Shown one piece after another: positions 8,485-16,003 of a stretch of DNA of 64,000 bases; position 1 is the first letter of the stretch; each line of letters starts with the position of its first letter. Below the pieces are notes generated by a model that did not search any database, was not told the origin of the DNA, and saw nothing but the letters and a program-made list of their open reading frames with translations. The position numbers and the translations under genes were made by a program. This DNA is from Streptomyces longisporoflavus (lineage in GTDB: Bacteria > Actinomycetota > Actinomycetes > Streptomycetales > Streptomycetaceae), in the NCBI RefSeq assembly GCF_014649775.1, contig NZ_BMTR01000007.1:186001-250000 (forward strand), given 5' to 3'.

Positions 8485-10130
8485 ACGTGCTCGCAGCGGA
8501 CACGGGCGGCGTCAACGGCATCGCCCTCGCCGTCTTCATCTTCTTCTTCGCCGCCGTCACTGCGATGGGCTTCCTGGCCGCGCGCTGGCGCAAGGCCGAG
8601 ACCGAGAGCCTGGACGAATGGGGCCTCGGCGGCCGTTCGTTCGGCACCTGGGTCACGTGGTTCCTGCTCGGCGGCGACCTCTACACGGCGTACACCTTCG
8701 TGGCCGTCCCGGCGGCGATCTACGCGGCGGGCGCGGCCGGCTTCTTCGCCGTGCCGTACACGATCCTCGTCTACCCGCTGATCTTCACCTTCCTGCCGCG
8801 CCTGTGGTCCGTCTCGCACAAGCACGGGTACGTGACCACCTCCGACTTCGTGCGCGGACGCTTCGGCTCGAAGGGGCTCTCCCTGGCCGTCGCGGTCACC
8901 GGCATCCTCGCCACGATGCCGTACATCGCGCTCCAACTGGTCGGCATCCAGGCCGTGCTCGACGTCATGGGCGTCGGCGGCGGTCCCGACACGAACTGGT
9001 TCATCAAGGACCTGCCGCTCCTGATCGCGTTCGCGGTGCTCGCCGCGTACACGTACTCGTCGGGTCTGCGCGCCCCCGCGCTGATCGCGTTCGTGAAGGA
9101 CGGTCTGATCTACCTCGTCATCGCCGTCGCGATCATCTACATCCCGATCAAGCTCGGCGGCTTCGACAGCATCTTCCAGGCGGCGAACGACAAGTTCTCG
9201 GCGGCCAACGAAGCGGCGGGCAAGCCCGTCGCGGGTCTCGCGCCGGGGCACACCGGGCAGTGGACCTACGCCACGCTCGCGCTCGGCTCGGCGCTCGCGC
9301 TGTTCATGTACCCGCACTCGATCACCGCGACGCTCTCCTCCAAGAGCCGCGACGTGATCCGCCGCAACACCACGATCCTGCCGCTCTACTCCCTGATGCT
9401 GGGTCTGCTCGCGTTGCTCGGCTTCATGGCGATCGCGGCCGGGGTCAAGGTCGAGAACGGCCAGCTGGCGATCCCGCAGCTGTTCGAGAACATGTTCCCC
9501 GACTGGTTCACCGGCGTCGCGTTCGCGGCGATCGGCATCGGCGCGCTCGTCCCGGCCGCCATCATGTCCATCGCCGCGGCGAACCTCTTCACCAGGAACA
9601 TCTACAAGGACTTCCTCAAGCCGGACGCGACGCCCGAGCAGGAGACGAAGGTCTCCAAGCTGGTCTCGCTCCTGGTGAAGGTCGGCGCGCTCGCCTTCGT
9701 CCTCACCATGGACAAGACGGTCGCGATCAACTTCCAGCTCCTGGGCGGCATCTGGATCCTGCAGACGATGCCCGCGCTGGTCGGCGGCTTGTTCACCCGG
9801 TGGTTCCACCGCTGGGCACTGCTCGCGGGCTGGGCGGTCGGCATGGTCTACGGAACGGTCGCCGCGTACGGTGTCGCCTCGCCGACGCAGAAGCACTTCG
9901 GCGGCTCGTCCAAGGAGATCCCCGGCATCGGCGAGATCGGCTACATCGGCCTCACGGCGTTCGTCCTGAACGTGGTGGTCACCGTGGTCCTCACCTTCGT
10001 CCTGCGCGCCATGAAGGCCCCTGACGGCATCGACGAGACCTCCCCCGGCGACTACACGGCGGACGTCGGCGACCCCGGCGTCGTCGAGGAGCTGCCGCCG
10101 GCCACGGCGGGAGCGCCGGGCGGGCACTGA
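8481..10130 (+). CDS. mctP: Sodium:solute symporter, monocarboxylate permease (MctP type)
   Basis: This 549-residue SSS-family transporter has about 13 membrane segments. The first helices carry the family pattern WGLGGRSFGTWVTWFLLGGD near residues 48-67, and a glycine-rich sodium-binding region follows. MctP-type members import lactate, pyruvate, acetate or propionate with sodium or protons. It overlaps the DUF3311 gene by 4 bases and is closed by a strong terminator at 10154. The cytosolic C-terminal tail is acidic and Pro/Gly rich. The substrate is inferred from family and partner; other organic acids are possible. Confidence 0.88.
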   Translation: MNVLAADTGGVNGIALAVFIFFFAAVTAMGFLAARWRKAETESLDEWGLGGRSFGTWVTWFLLGGDLYTAYTFVAVPAAIYAAGAAGFFAVPYTILVYPLIFTFLPRLWSVSHKHGYVTTSDFVRGRFGSKGLSLAVAVTGILATMPYIALQLVGIQAVLDVMGVGGGPDTNWFIKDLPLLIAFAVLAAYTYSSGLRAPALIAFVKDGLIYLVIAVAIIYIPIKLGGFDSIFQAANDKFSAANEAAGKPVAGLAPGHTGQWTYATLALGSALALFMYPHSITATLSSKSRDVIRRNTTILPLYSLMLGLLALLGFMAIAAGVKVENGQLAIPQLFENMFPDWFTGVAFAAIGIGALVPAAIMSIAAANLFTRNIYKDFLKPDATPEQETKVSKLVSLLVKVGALAFVLTMDKTVAINFQLLGGIWILQTMPALVGGLFTRWFHRWALLAGWAVGMVYGTVAAYGVASPTQKHFGGSSKEIPGIGEIGYIGLTAFVLNVVVTVVLTFVLRAMKAPDGIDETSPGDYTADVGDPGVVEELPPATAGAPGGH

Positions 10131-10153
10131 GTCTGTTCCTGTAAGTGCGTGAC

Positions 10154-10183
10154 GCGGGCCGCCGGAGGAATCCGGCGGCCCGC
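10154..10183 (+). terminator. Terminator after mctP
   Basis: A perfect 13-base-pair GC-rich stem (10154-10166 with 10171-10183) has a GGAA tetraloop. It lies 24 bases after the mctP stop and 16 bases before the end of the convergent lipoprotein gene, so it may serve both. Confidence 0.8.
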
Positions 10184-10198
10184 TGTCGTGCGTGGGGC

Positions 10199-10927
10199 TC
10201 ACCCGGCCCGGTGGAGCTCCGTGCGGACCCTGGCCGCGGCCCGGGCGGCGGACGTGAGCGTCAGGTCCTTGTCGGTCCCCGCGGACACCCTGACGAGCAC
10301 TCCGCCGACCCGCACCTCGACGTCGTAGCGCGGAAGGCTGCCGTCGTACTCGTCGCCGCCCTCGGTCCGTGAGGTCTCCAGGAGTGCCTCGTCTCCGAGA
10401 TCCGGCAACCTCTCGGCCACGTGGTGCTCCTCGACGGGGGCCGCGTCGGTGTCGACGGTGACGCGGGGGCACGCCTTGTTGAGCTGCCGGCGCAATTCGA
10501 TGTGGCGCCCGGCTTGCTCGGCGGTCATGGAGAGCAGGGACTCGTGGACGTAGGGATGCTCGTCCTCGACCGCCCCGGGAAACGGGCGCACGGTGTGGCT
10601 CGCGCTGGGCCCCCGCAAGCGCAGCAGCTGCTCGTGCGCCTCCTTGCCGGGCTCACAGGTGCCCCAGTCACCGCCCCCCTGGTACGGATTGGAGGGGCCG
10701 GACGTCACGTCGTACGCCCTGGCCCTCGCCCCGATCGCCTTCGCGGGGAGCAGCGCCGCCTTCAGCTCGCCGTCCGTGAAGACCTTGCCGGGATCCGCCT
10801 CTCCGTCGACTCCGGCCGCCGTGGTCGGGGGCCGCGCGGGCTTCGTCTCCGCCTTCGCGCCGCCGTCCCCGCACCCCGTGAGCAGCACCAGCGACAACGC
10901 GGCACAGCCCGCGACTCGCCCTCGCAC
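10199..10927 (-). CDS. Hypothetical secreted lipoprotein
   Basis: A 242-residue protein with a lipoprotein signal: Arg-rich start, hydrophobic stretch and lipobox LLTGC with Cys near residue 18. The mature part is soluble and polar, with a GTCEPGKEAHEQL region and no enzyme motif I recognise. The GTG at 10927 is chosen because GGGGGAG lies just upstream and the signal peptide begins there; the frame continues open to 10990. It faces the nrdAB control region and is probably transcribed alone. It resembles the sensor-domain-like lipoproteins common in Streptomyces, but the function is unknown. Confidence 0.8.
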   Translation of the reverse strand: MRGRVAGCAALSLVLLTGCGDGGAKAETKPARPPTTAAGVDGEADPGKVFTDGELKAALLPAKAIGARARAYDVTSGPSNPYQGGGDWGTCEPGKEAHEQLLRLRGPSASHTVRPFPGAVEDEHPYVHESLLSMTAEQAGRHIELRRQLNKACPRVTVDTDAAPVEEHHVAERLPDLGDEALLETSRTEGGDEYDGSLPRYDVEVRVGGVLVRVSAGTDKDLTLTSAARAAARVRTELHRAG

Positions 10928-10984
10928 GCCGTCTCCCCCTGGTCGCCCATCAGTTCGGCGCCACCCTAGGGGATACACGCGCCG

Positions 10985-11027
10985 ACACAAGATGTGGGGC
11001 CGACTCCCAGAGCCAGCACAAGATGTA
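10985..11027 (+). promoter_or_regulatory. Tandem NrdR boxes in the nrdAB promoter
   Basis: Two similar 12-base elements, ACACAAGATGTG (10985-10996) and GCACAAGATGTA (11016-11027), match the NrdR consensus acaCwAtATwGt. Their starts are 31 bases apart, about three helical turns, the usual arrangement. The second overlaps a likely -10 element (TATGCT, 11026-11031). NrdR would repress nrdAB when dATP/ATP is high. Confidence 0.8.
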
Positions 11028-11037
11028 TGCTCGTGCT

Positions 11038-11140
11038 CGCTGTCGCCGCAGGGGAATCCGGTGCAAGTCCGGAACTGTCCCGCAACGGTGTATGAGTGCG
11101 CATTTGTCGTGCTCGTGAGTCCGAGGACCTGCCGACAGCG
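11038..11140 (+). promoter_or_regulatory. Cobalamin (adenosylcobalamin) riboswitch
   Basis: Class hallmarks are present. An outer P1 stem pairs CGCTGTCG (11038-11045) with CGACAGCG (11133-11140). The conserved core runs through GGGGAATCCGGTGCAAGTCC, and a B12 box AGTCCGAGGACCTGCC spans 11118-11133. It precedes nrdA by about 150 bases. Downstream, CTCCC at 11250-11254 could pair with the GGGAG of the nrdA ribosome site, suggesting translational control. High adenosylcobalamin should switch off this B12-independent reductase. Confidence 0.93.
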
Positions 11141-11287
11141 CGCCCGTTCCGACCGGTACGGGCGCCGACGACGTCCGGGCCTCGTGGAATGGGCTGGTGG
11201 ACGCGGAGCGCAGCCCTGCCCGGGGCGGGCCCCCGTGTGTCACTCACCCCTCCCCAAGGCCCTGAGCCGAGCGAGGGAGTGCTCCAC

Positions 11288-13735
11288 GTGACCATCGCGC
11301 CAGCCGAACCTGCGTCAGCGCAGACCACCGACGGCCGGCAGGCCACCGACGGTCAGCAGACCGGCGACGGCCAGCAGACCGGCGACGGCCCGGGGACCGC
11401 GCTGCTGCGCACCCTGACCGAACTCACCGCCGATCTCCCCGACGCCGACCCCGGCCGGGTCGCCGCCGCCGCGCTGCGGGGCCGCTCGGCCAGGGCCGAC
11501 GTGACGGAGCTGCGGGAGCTGGCGACGGAGGCTGCCGCCGGGCTCATCTCCGAGGACCCGACGTACTCGCAGCTGGCGGCCAGGCTCCTCACCCTCTCGA
11601 TCCGGGACGAGGCCGCGTCGCAGGGCGTACGCGGCTTCTCCGACTCGGTGGCCGTCGGGCACCGCGAGGGGCTGATCGCGGACCGTACCGCCGCGTTCGT
11701 CGCCGATCACGCCGAGCGCCTCGACAGTCTCGTGGACGCCGCCATCGAGGACGGCGCCGACTTCCGCTTCGGCTACTTCGGACTGCGTACCCTGCACAGC
11801 CGTTACCTGCTGCGCCACCCGATCACCCGGCACGTCATCGAGACCCCGCAGCACTTCATGCTGCGCGTCGCGAGCGGTCTGGCCGAGGACGACAGCACGC
11901 GTTCGGTGGACGAGGTCGCCTCCCTGTACCGCCTGATGAGCCGCCTGGACTACCTGCCGTCCTCGCCGACACTCTTCAACTCCGGCACCCGCCACCCGCA
12001 GATGTCCTCCTGCTACCTCCTCGACTCCCCGCTGGACGAGCTGGACTCCATCTACGACCGCTACCACCAGGTCGCGCGCCTCTCCAAGCACGCGGGCGGC
12101 ATCGGCCTCTCGTACTCCCGCATCCGTGCCCGCGGTTCGCTGATCCGCGGCACGAACGGGCACTCCAACGGCATCGTTCCGTTCCTGAAGACGCTGGACG
12201 CCTCCGTCGCCGCCGTCAACCAGGGCGGGCGGCGCAAGGGCGCGGCCGCGGTCTACCTGGAGACCTGGCACTCCGACATCGAGGAATTCCTTGAGCTGCG
12301 CGACAACACCGGCGAGGACCAGCGCCGCACGCACAACCTCAACCTCGCGCACTGGATTCCGGACGAGTTCATGCGCCGGGTCGCCGCCGACCAGGACTGG
12401 TCGCTGTTCTCGCCGGCCGACGTGCCCGAGTTCGTGGACCTGTGGGGCGAGGAGTTCGACGCCGCCTACCGCAAGGCCGAGGCCGCCGGGCTCGCCCGCA
12501 AGACCATCCCGGCCCGCGACCTGTACGGCCGCATGATGCGCACCCTCGCGCAGACCGGCAACGGCTGGATGACGTTCAAGGACGCCGCCAACCGCACCGC
12601 CAACCAGACGGCGGAGCCCGGCCACACCGTCCACTCCTCCAACCTCTGCACGGAGATCCTGGAGGTCACGGACGACGGCGAGACGGCCGTCTGCAACCTG
12701 GGTTCGGTGAACCTCGGCGCGTTCGTGGACACGGCCGCCGGTGACATCGACTGGGAGCGGCTCGACGAGACCGTCCGCACCGCCGTCACCTTCCTCGACC
12801 GCGTGGTCGACATCAACTTCTACCCGACCGAGCAGGCCGGTAAGTCGAACGCCCGGTGGCGGCCGGTCGGCCTGGGCGCGATGGGTCTCCAGGACGTCTT
12901 CTTCCGGCTGAAGCTGCCCTTCGACTCCCCCGCCGCCCGTGCGCTCTCGACGCGCATCGCCGAGCGCATCATGCTCGCCGCGTACGAGGCCTCCGCCGAC
13001 CTCGCCGAGCGCAGTGGCCCCCTGCCCGCCTGGGAGAAGACCCGCACCGCGCGCGGCGTCCTGCACCCCGACCACTACGGCGTCGAGCTGACCTGGCCGG
13101 AGCGCTGGGCCGCTCTGCGGGAACGCATCGCCGTGACCGGCATGCGCAACTCGCTGCTCCTCGCCATCGCGCCGACCGCCACGATCGCGTCCATCGCGGG
13201 CGTCTACGAGTGCATCGAGCCGCAGGTCTCCAACCTCTTCAAGCGCGAGACGCTGAGCGGTGAGTTCCTCCAGGTCAACGCCTACCTGGTGGAGGAGCTC
13301 AAACGCCTCGGCGTGTGGGACGCGCAGACCCGCGAGGCGCTGCGCGAGGCCAACGGCTCCGTGCAGGGCTTCGGCTGGATTCCCGCCGAGGTGCGCGAGC
13401 TGTACCGCACCGCGTGGGAGATCCCGCAGCGCGGTCTGATCGACATGGCCGCCGCGCGTACGCCGTTCCTGGACCAGGCACAGTCCCTGAACCTGTTCCT
13501 GGAGACGCCGACCATCGGCAAGCTCTCCTCGATGTACGCCTACGCCTGGCAGCAGGGCCTGAAGACCACGTACTACCTGCGTTCGCGCCCGGCGACCCGC
13601 ATCGCCCGCGCGGCGGCCGGCAAGACCGCCGAAGCCGAACCCGCTCCCGCCGCCCCCGTACCCGCGCAGGCCACGGCCGAAGAAGCCGTCGCCTGCTCCC
13701 TGGAAAACCCCGAGTCCTGCGAGGCCTGCCAGTAA
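11288..13735 (+). CDS. nrdA: Class Ia ribonucleotide reductase large subunit NrdA
   Basis: This 815-residue protein reduces ribonucleotides to deoxyribonucleotides with NrdB. The catalytic set is intact: Cys242 in SCYLLDS and Cys469 in VCNLGS form the redox pair, and Asn-Leu-Cys454-Thr-Glu holds the thiyl-radical cysteine. A YYLRSRP segment near residue 765 carries the tyrosine pair of the radical path. The C-terminal tail CSLENPESCEACQ supplies the cysteines for thioredoxin-type regeneration. The N-terminus has a low-complexity Thr/Asp/Gly/Gln stretch before the ATP-cone-like part. The GTG at 11288 follows GAGGGAG by 8 bases. It is first in nrdA-nrdB-nrdS, under NrdR boxes and a B12 riboswitch. 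Confidence 0.95.
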   Translation: MTIAPAEPASAQTTDGRQATDGQQTGDGQQTGDGPGTALLRTLTELTADLPDADPGRVAAAALRGRSARADVTELRELATEAAAGLISEDPTYSQLAARLLTLSIRDEAASQGVRGFSDSVAVGHREGLIADRTAAFVADHAERLDSLVDAAIEDGADFRFGYFGLRTLHSRYLLRHPITRHVIETPQHFMLRVASGLAEDDSTRSVDEVASLYRLMSRLDYLPSSPTLFNSGTRHPQMSSCYLLDSPLDELDSIYDRYHQVARLSKHAGGIGLSYSRIRARGSLIRGTNGHSNGIVPFLKTLDASVAAVNQGGRRKGAAAVYLETWHSDIEEFLELRDNTGEDQRRTHNLNLAHWIPDEFMRRVAADQDWSLFSPADVPEFVDLWGEEFDAAYRKAEAAGLARKTIPARDLYGRMMRTLAQTGNGWMTFKDAANRTANQTAEPGHTVHSSNLCTEILEVTDDGETAVCNLGSVNLGAFVDTAAGDIDWERLDETVRTAVTFLDRVVDINFYPTEQAGKSNARWRPVGLGAMGLQDVFFRLKLPFDSPAARALSTRIAERIMLAAYEASADLAERSGPLPAWEKTRTARGVLHPDHYGVELTWPERWAALRERIAVTGMRNSLLLAIAPTATIASIAGVYECIEPQVSNLFKRETLSGEFLQVNAYLVEELKRLGVWDAQTREALREANGSVQGFGWIPAEVRELYRTAWEIPQRGLIDMAAARTPFLDQAQSLNLFLETPTIGKLSSMYAYAWQQGLKTTYYLRSRPATRIARAAAGKTAEAEPAPAAPVPAQATAEEAVACSLENPESCEACQ

Positions 13736-14757
13736 TGAGCTCCACGACCAACAGCGAGAAGAACCTGCTCGACCCGGGCTTCGAGCTGACCCTGCGTCCC
13801 ATGCGCTACCCCGACTTCTACGAGCGCTACCGGGACGCGATCAAGAACACCTGGACCGTGGAGGAGGTCGACCTCCACTCGGACGTCGCCGACCTCGCCA
13901 AGCTGTCGCCCGGCGAGCAGCACATGATCGGCCGCCTCGTCGCGTTCTTCGCGACCGGCGACTCGATCGTCTCCAACAACCTGGTGCTCACGCTCTACAA
14001 GCACATCAACTCCCCCGAGGCCCGGCTCTACCTGAGCCGCCAGCTCTTCGAGGAGGCCGTGCACGTCCAGTTCTATCTGACGCTGCTCGACACCTATCTG
14101 CCCGACCCGGAGGACCGCGCGGCGGCATTCGACGCGGTCGAGGAGATCCCCTCCATCCGCGAGAAGGCCGAGTTCTGCTTCAAGTGGATGGACTCGGTCG
14201 AGAAGCTGGAGCGCCTGGAGACGCAGGCGGACCGGCGCCGCTTCCTGCTGAACCTGATCTGCTTCGCCGCGTGCATCGAGGGCCTCTTCTTCTACGGTGC
14301 CTTCGCCTACGTCTACTGGTTCCGCTCGCGCGGTCTGCTGCACGGACTCGCGACCGGCACGAACTGGGTGTTCCGTGACGAGACGATGCACATGAGCTTC
14401 GCCTTCGACGTCGTCGACACCGTCCGCAAGGAGGAGCCGGAGCTCTTCGACGACGCGCTCCAGACGCAGGTCACGGACATGCTCAAGGAGGCCGTCGAGG
14501 CCGAGCTGCAGTTCGCGCGCGACCTCTGCGGTGAGGGCCTGCCCGGCATGAACACCGACTCCATGCGCGAGTACCTTCAGTGCGTCGCCGACCAGCGGCT
14601 CCAGCGGCTCGGGTTCGCGCCGGTCTACGGCTCGTCAAACCCGTTCTCGTTCATGGAACTCCAGGGTGTCCAGGAGCTGACCAACTTCTTCGAGCGGCGT
14701 CCTTCGGCCTACCAGGTCGCGGTCGAGGGTTCGGTCTCCTTCGACGACGAGTTCTAG
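13735..14757 (+). CDS. nrdB: Class Ia ribonucleotide reductase small subunit NrdB
   Basis: This 340-residue ferritin-like protein carries the diiron-tyrosyl radical that starts catalysis in NrdA. Visible ligands include the Asp in GDSIV, Glu107 and His110 in the EEAVHVQFY stretch with the radical Tyr114 at the canonical spacing, and the RDETMHM helix with a further Glu/His pair. The presence of Tyr114 argues against a tyrosine-less class Ic enzyme. Its ATG shares one base with the nrdA stop (TAATG), giving tight coupling and matched subunit levels. A strong hairpin follows at 14767. Confidence 0.95.
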   Translation: MSSTTNSEKNLLDPGFELTLRPMRYPDFYERYRDAIKNTWTVEEVDLHSDVADLAKLSPGEQHMIGRLVAFFATGDSIVSNNLVLTLYKHINSPEARLYLSRQLFEEAVHVQFYLTLLDTYLPDPEDRAAAFDAVEEIPSIREKAEFCFKWMDSVEKLERLETQADRRRFLLNLICFAACIEGLFFYGAFAYVYWFRSRGLLHGLATGTNWVFRDETMHMSFAFDVVDTVRKEEPELFDDALQTQVTDMLKEAVEAELQFARDLCGEGLPGMNTDSMREYLQCVADQRLQRLGFAPVYGSSNPFSFMELQGVQELTNFFERRPSAYQVAVEGSVSFDDEF

Positions 14758-14901
14758 CCTCTCGGGGCTGCGGGCGGCGGCGGTCGCCGCCTCCCGCAGC
14801 TCGCGGTCGATCCGGCGGTCGTGGACGTACCCGACGAGCGAGGGTGCGGCCAGCAGGAGGAGGACGGTCAGGACGGTCGCGTAATCGAGGATTGCGTTCA
14901 T
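14635..14901 (-). CDS. Possible small membrane protein antisense to the nrdB 3' end
   Basis: An 88-residue frame begins with ATG at 14901 after AAGGGA. It encodes a convincing membrane segment (LTVLLLLAAPSLVGYV, about residues 8-26) followed by a charged helix. The last 40 codons run antisense through the end of nrdB, and the middle lies on the terminator-like hairpin at 14767-14800. Only the first part looks gene-like, so this may be a chance frame. I know no family for it. Confidence 0.3.
   Translation of the reverse strand: MNAILDYATVLTVLLLLAAPSLVGYVHDRRIDRELREAATAAARSPERLELVVEGDRTLDRDLVGRRTPLEEVGQLLDTLEFHERERV
14767..14800 (+). terminator. Hairpin after nrdB
   Basis: A 15-base stem (14767-14781 with 14786-14800, one mismatch) closes a GGTC loop 9 bases after the nrdB stop. 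It probably separates nrdAB from nrdS or attenuates read-through into it. Confidence 0.65.
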
Positions 14902-14938
14902 GTCCCTTACTGTCCTGCGCACCGGACCGACGCGGCAG

Positions 14939-14952
14939 TGGCAGGACTGCCA
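14939..14952. promoter_or_regulatory. Palindrome upstream of nrdS, possible AraC-type operator
   Basis: TGGCAGGACTGCCA is a perfect 6+6 inverted repeat with a 2-base centre. It sits 43 bases before the nrdS start, with further CTGCCAG and TGGCGAG half-sites up to the ATG. It partly resembles the TGGCSNGWWY pattern bound by the related AdpA regulator. Confidence 0.35.
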
Positions 14953-14995
14953 CACACCATCGACTTACTGCCAGCCCTGCGGCACACTGGCGAGC

Positions 14996-16003
14996 ATGCT
15001 GAGAAACGTGGCCGTCGTGCTGCTCGACGGCGTGAATCCCTTCGAACTCGGCGTCGTCTGCGAGGTGTTCGGCCTCGACCGGAGCGAGGCGGGACTGCCC
15101 GTGTACGACTTCGCGGTGGTCGCCGGGGAGAGCGGAGCCCTGAGCAATCACGCGGGGTTCACGATCACCACGCGGTATGGCCTCGACCGGCTCGAAGAAG
15201 CCGATCTCATCGCTGTTCCCGCAGGTCAGTCGTTCGCACAGCGCGACTTTCCGCAGGAGCTGCTTGCCGCCCTGCGCCGCGCGGTGGACCGCGGGGCCCG
15301 CGTCCTGTCCGTCTGCTCCGGCGTCTTCGTGCTCGGCGCCGCGGGGCTGCTCGACGGCCGCCGCTGTGCCGTCCACTGGCGGCACTCCACGGAGCTCGCG
15401 GTGCGGTATCCGCGCGCCAGAGTCGAGCCCGACGTCCTGTACGTGGACGAGGGCCCGGTCATCACGTCGGCGGGCACCGCCGCCGGGATCGACGCCTGCC
15501 TGCACATCGTGCGCCAGGAGCACGGCATCGAGGTCGGCAACGCCATCGCACGGCGCATGGTCGTTCCGCCCCACCGTGACGGCGGACAGGCCCAGTTCGT
15601 GGCGCGGCCCCTGCCGCGCACGCAGTGCGACACCGTGGGCGGGGTCCTCGCCTGGATGGAGCGCCATCTGGACGCGGAGGACATCACGGTCGAGCGGCTC
15701 GCCGAGCGCGCGCACATGTCGCCGCGCACCTTCGCCCGCCGCTTCCAGCAGGAGACGGGCACCACGCCCTACCGCTGGCTTCTGCGACAGCGGGTGCTGC
15801 TGGCCCAGGAGTTGCTGGAGGGTTCGGACGAGACGGTGGACGCCATCGCCGGGCGCGCCGGTTTCGGCAACGCCGCGGCGATGCGCCACCAGTTCCTGCG
15901 GGCGCTCGGCACCACACCGAACGCCTATCGCCGCACCTTCCGCGGTCCAGCGGCCGTCAGCGCCGCTCGGCCCGCAGAACGAGCTTCTTCGGCTGCAGGG
16001 TGA
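14996..16003 (+). CDS. nrdS: DJ-1/AraC-type transcriptional regulator NrdS
   Basis: This 335-residue regulator has an N-terminal class I glutamine-amidotransferase-like (DJ-1/PfpI) domain, about residues 1-170, and a C-terminal AraC double helix-turn-helix at about 215-320 (LAERAHMSPRTFARRFQQETG, then AGFGNAAAMRHQF). The elbow SVCSGVFVLG holds the pseudo-active-site Cys. The architecture is that of AdpA and FtrA. The third gene of the S. coelicolor nrdABS operon is of this type, and its exact role in reductase control is unsettled. The ATG at 14996 has only a weak ribosome site. Its 3' end overlaps the convergent P450 gene by 47 bases. Confidence 0.88.
   Translation: MLRNVAVVLLDGVNPFELGVVCEVFGLDRSEAGLPVYDFAVVAGESGALSNHAGFTITTRYGLDRLEEADLIAVPAGQSFAQRDFPQELLAALRRAVDRGARVLSVCSGVFVLGAAGLLDGRRCAVHWRHSTELAVRYPRARVEPDVLYVDEGPVITSAGTAAGIDACLHIVRQEHGIEVGNAIARRMVVPPHRDGGQAQFVARPLPRTQCDTVGGVLAWMERHLDAEDITVERLAERAHMSPRTFARRFQQETGTTPYRWLLRQRVLLAQELLEGSDETVDAIAGRAGFGNAAAMRHQFLRALGTTPNAYRRTFRGPAAVSAARPAERASSAAG

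Noticed and set aside
11288..13735. Class II (B12-dependent) reductase NrdJ, suggested by the cobalamin riboswitch
   Set aside because: The large subunit has the class I C-terminal cysteine tail and is followed by a diiron NrdB with a radical Tyr, so it is class Ia.
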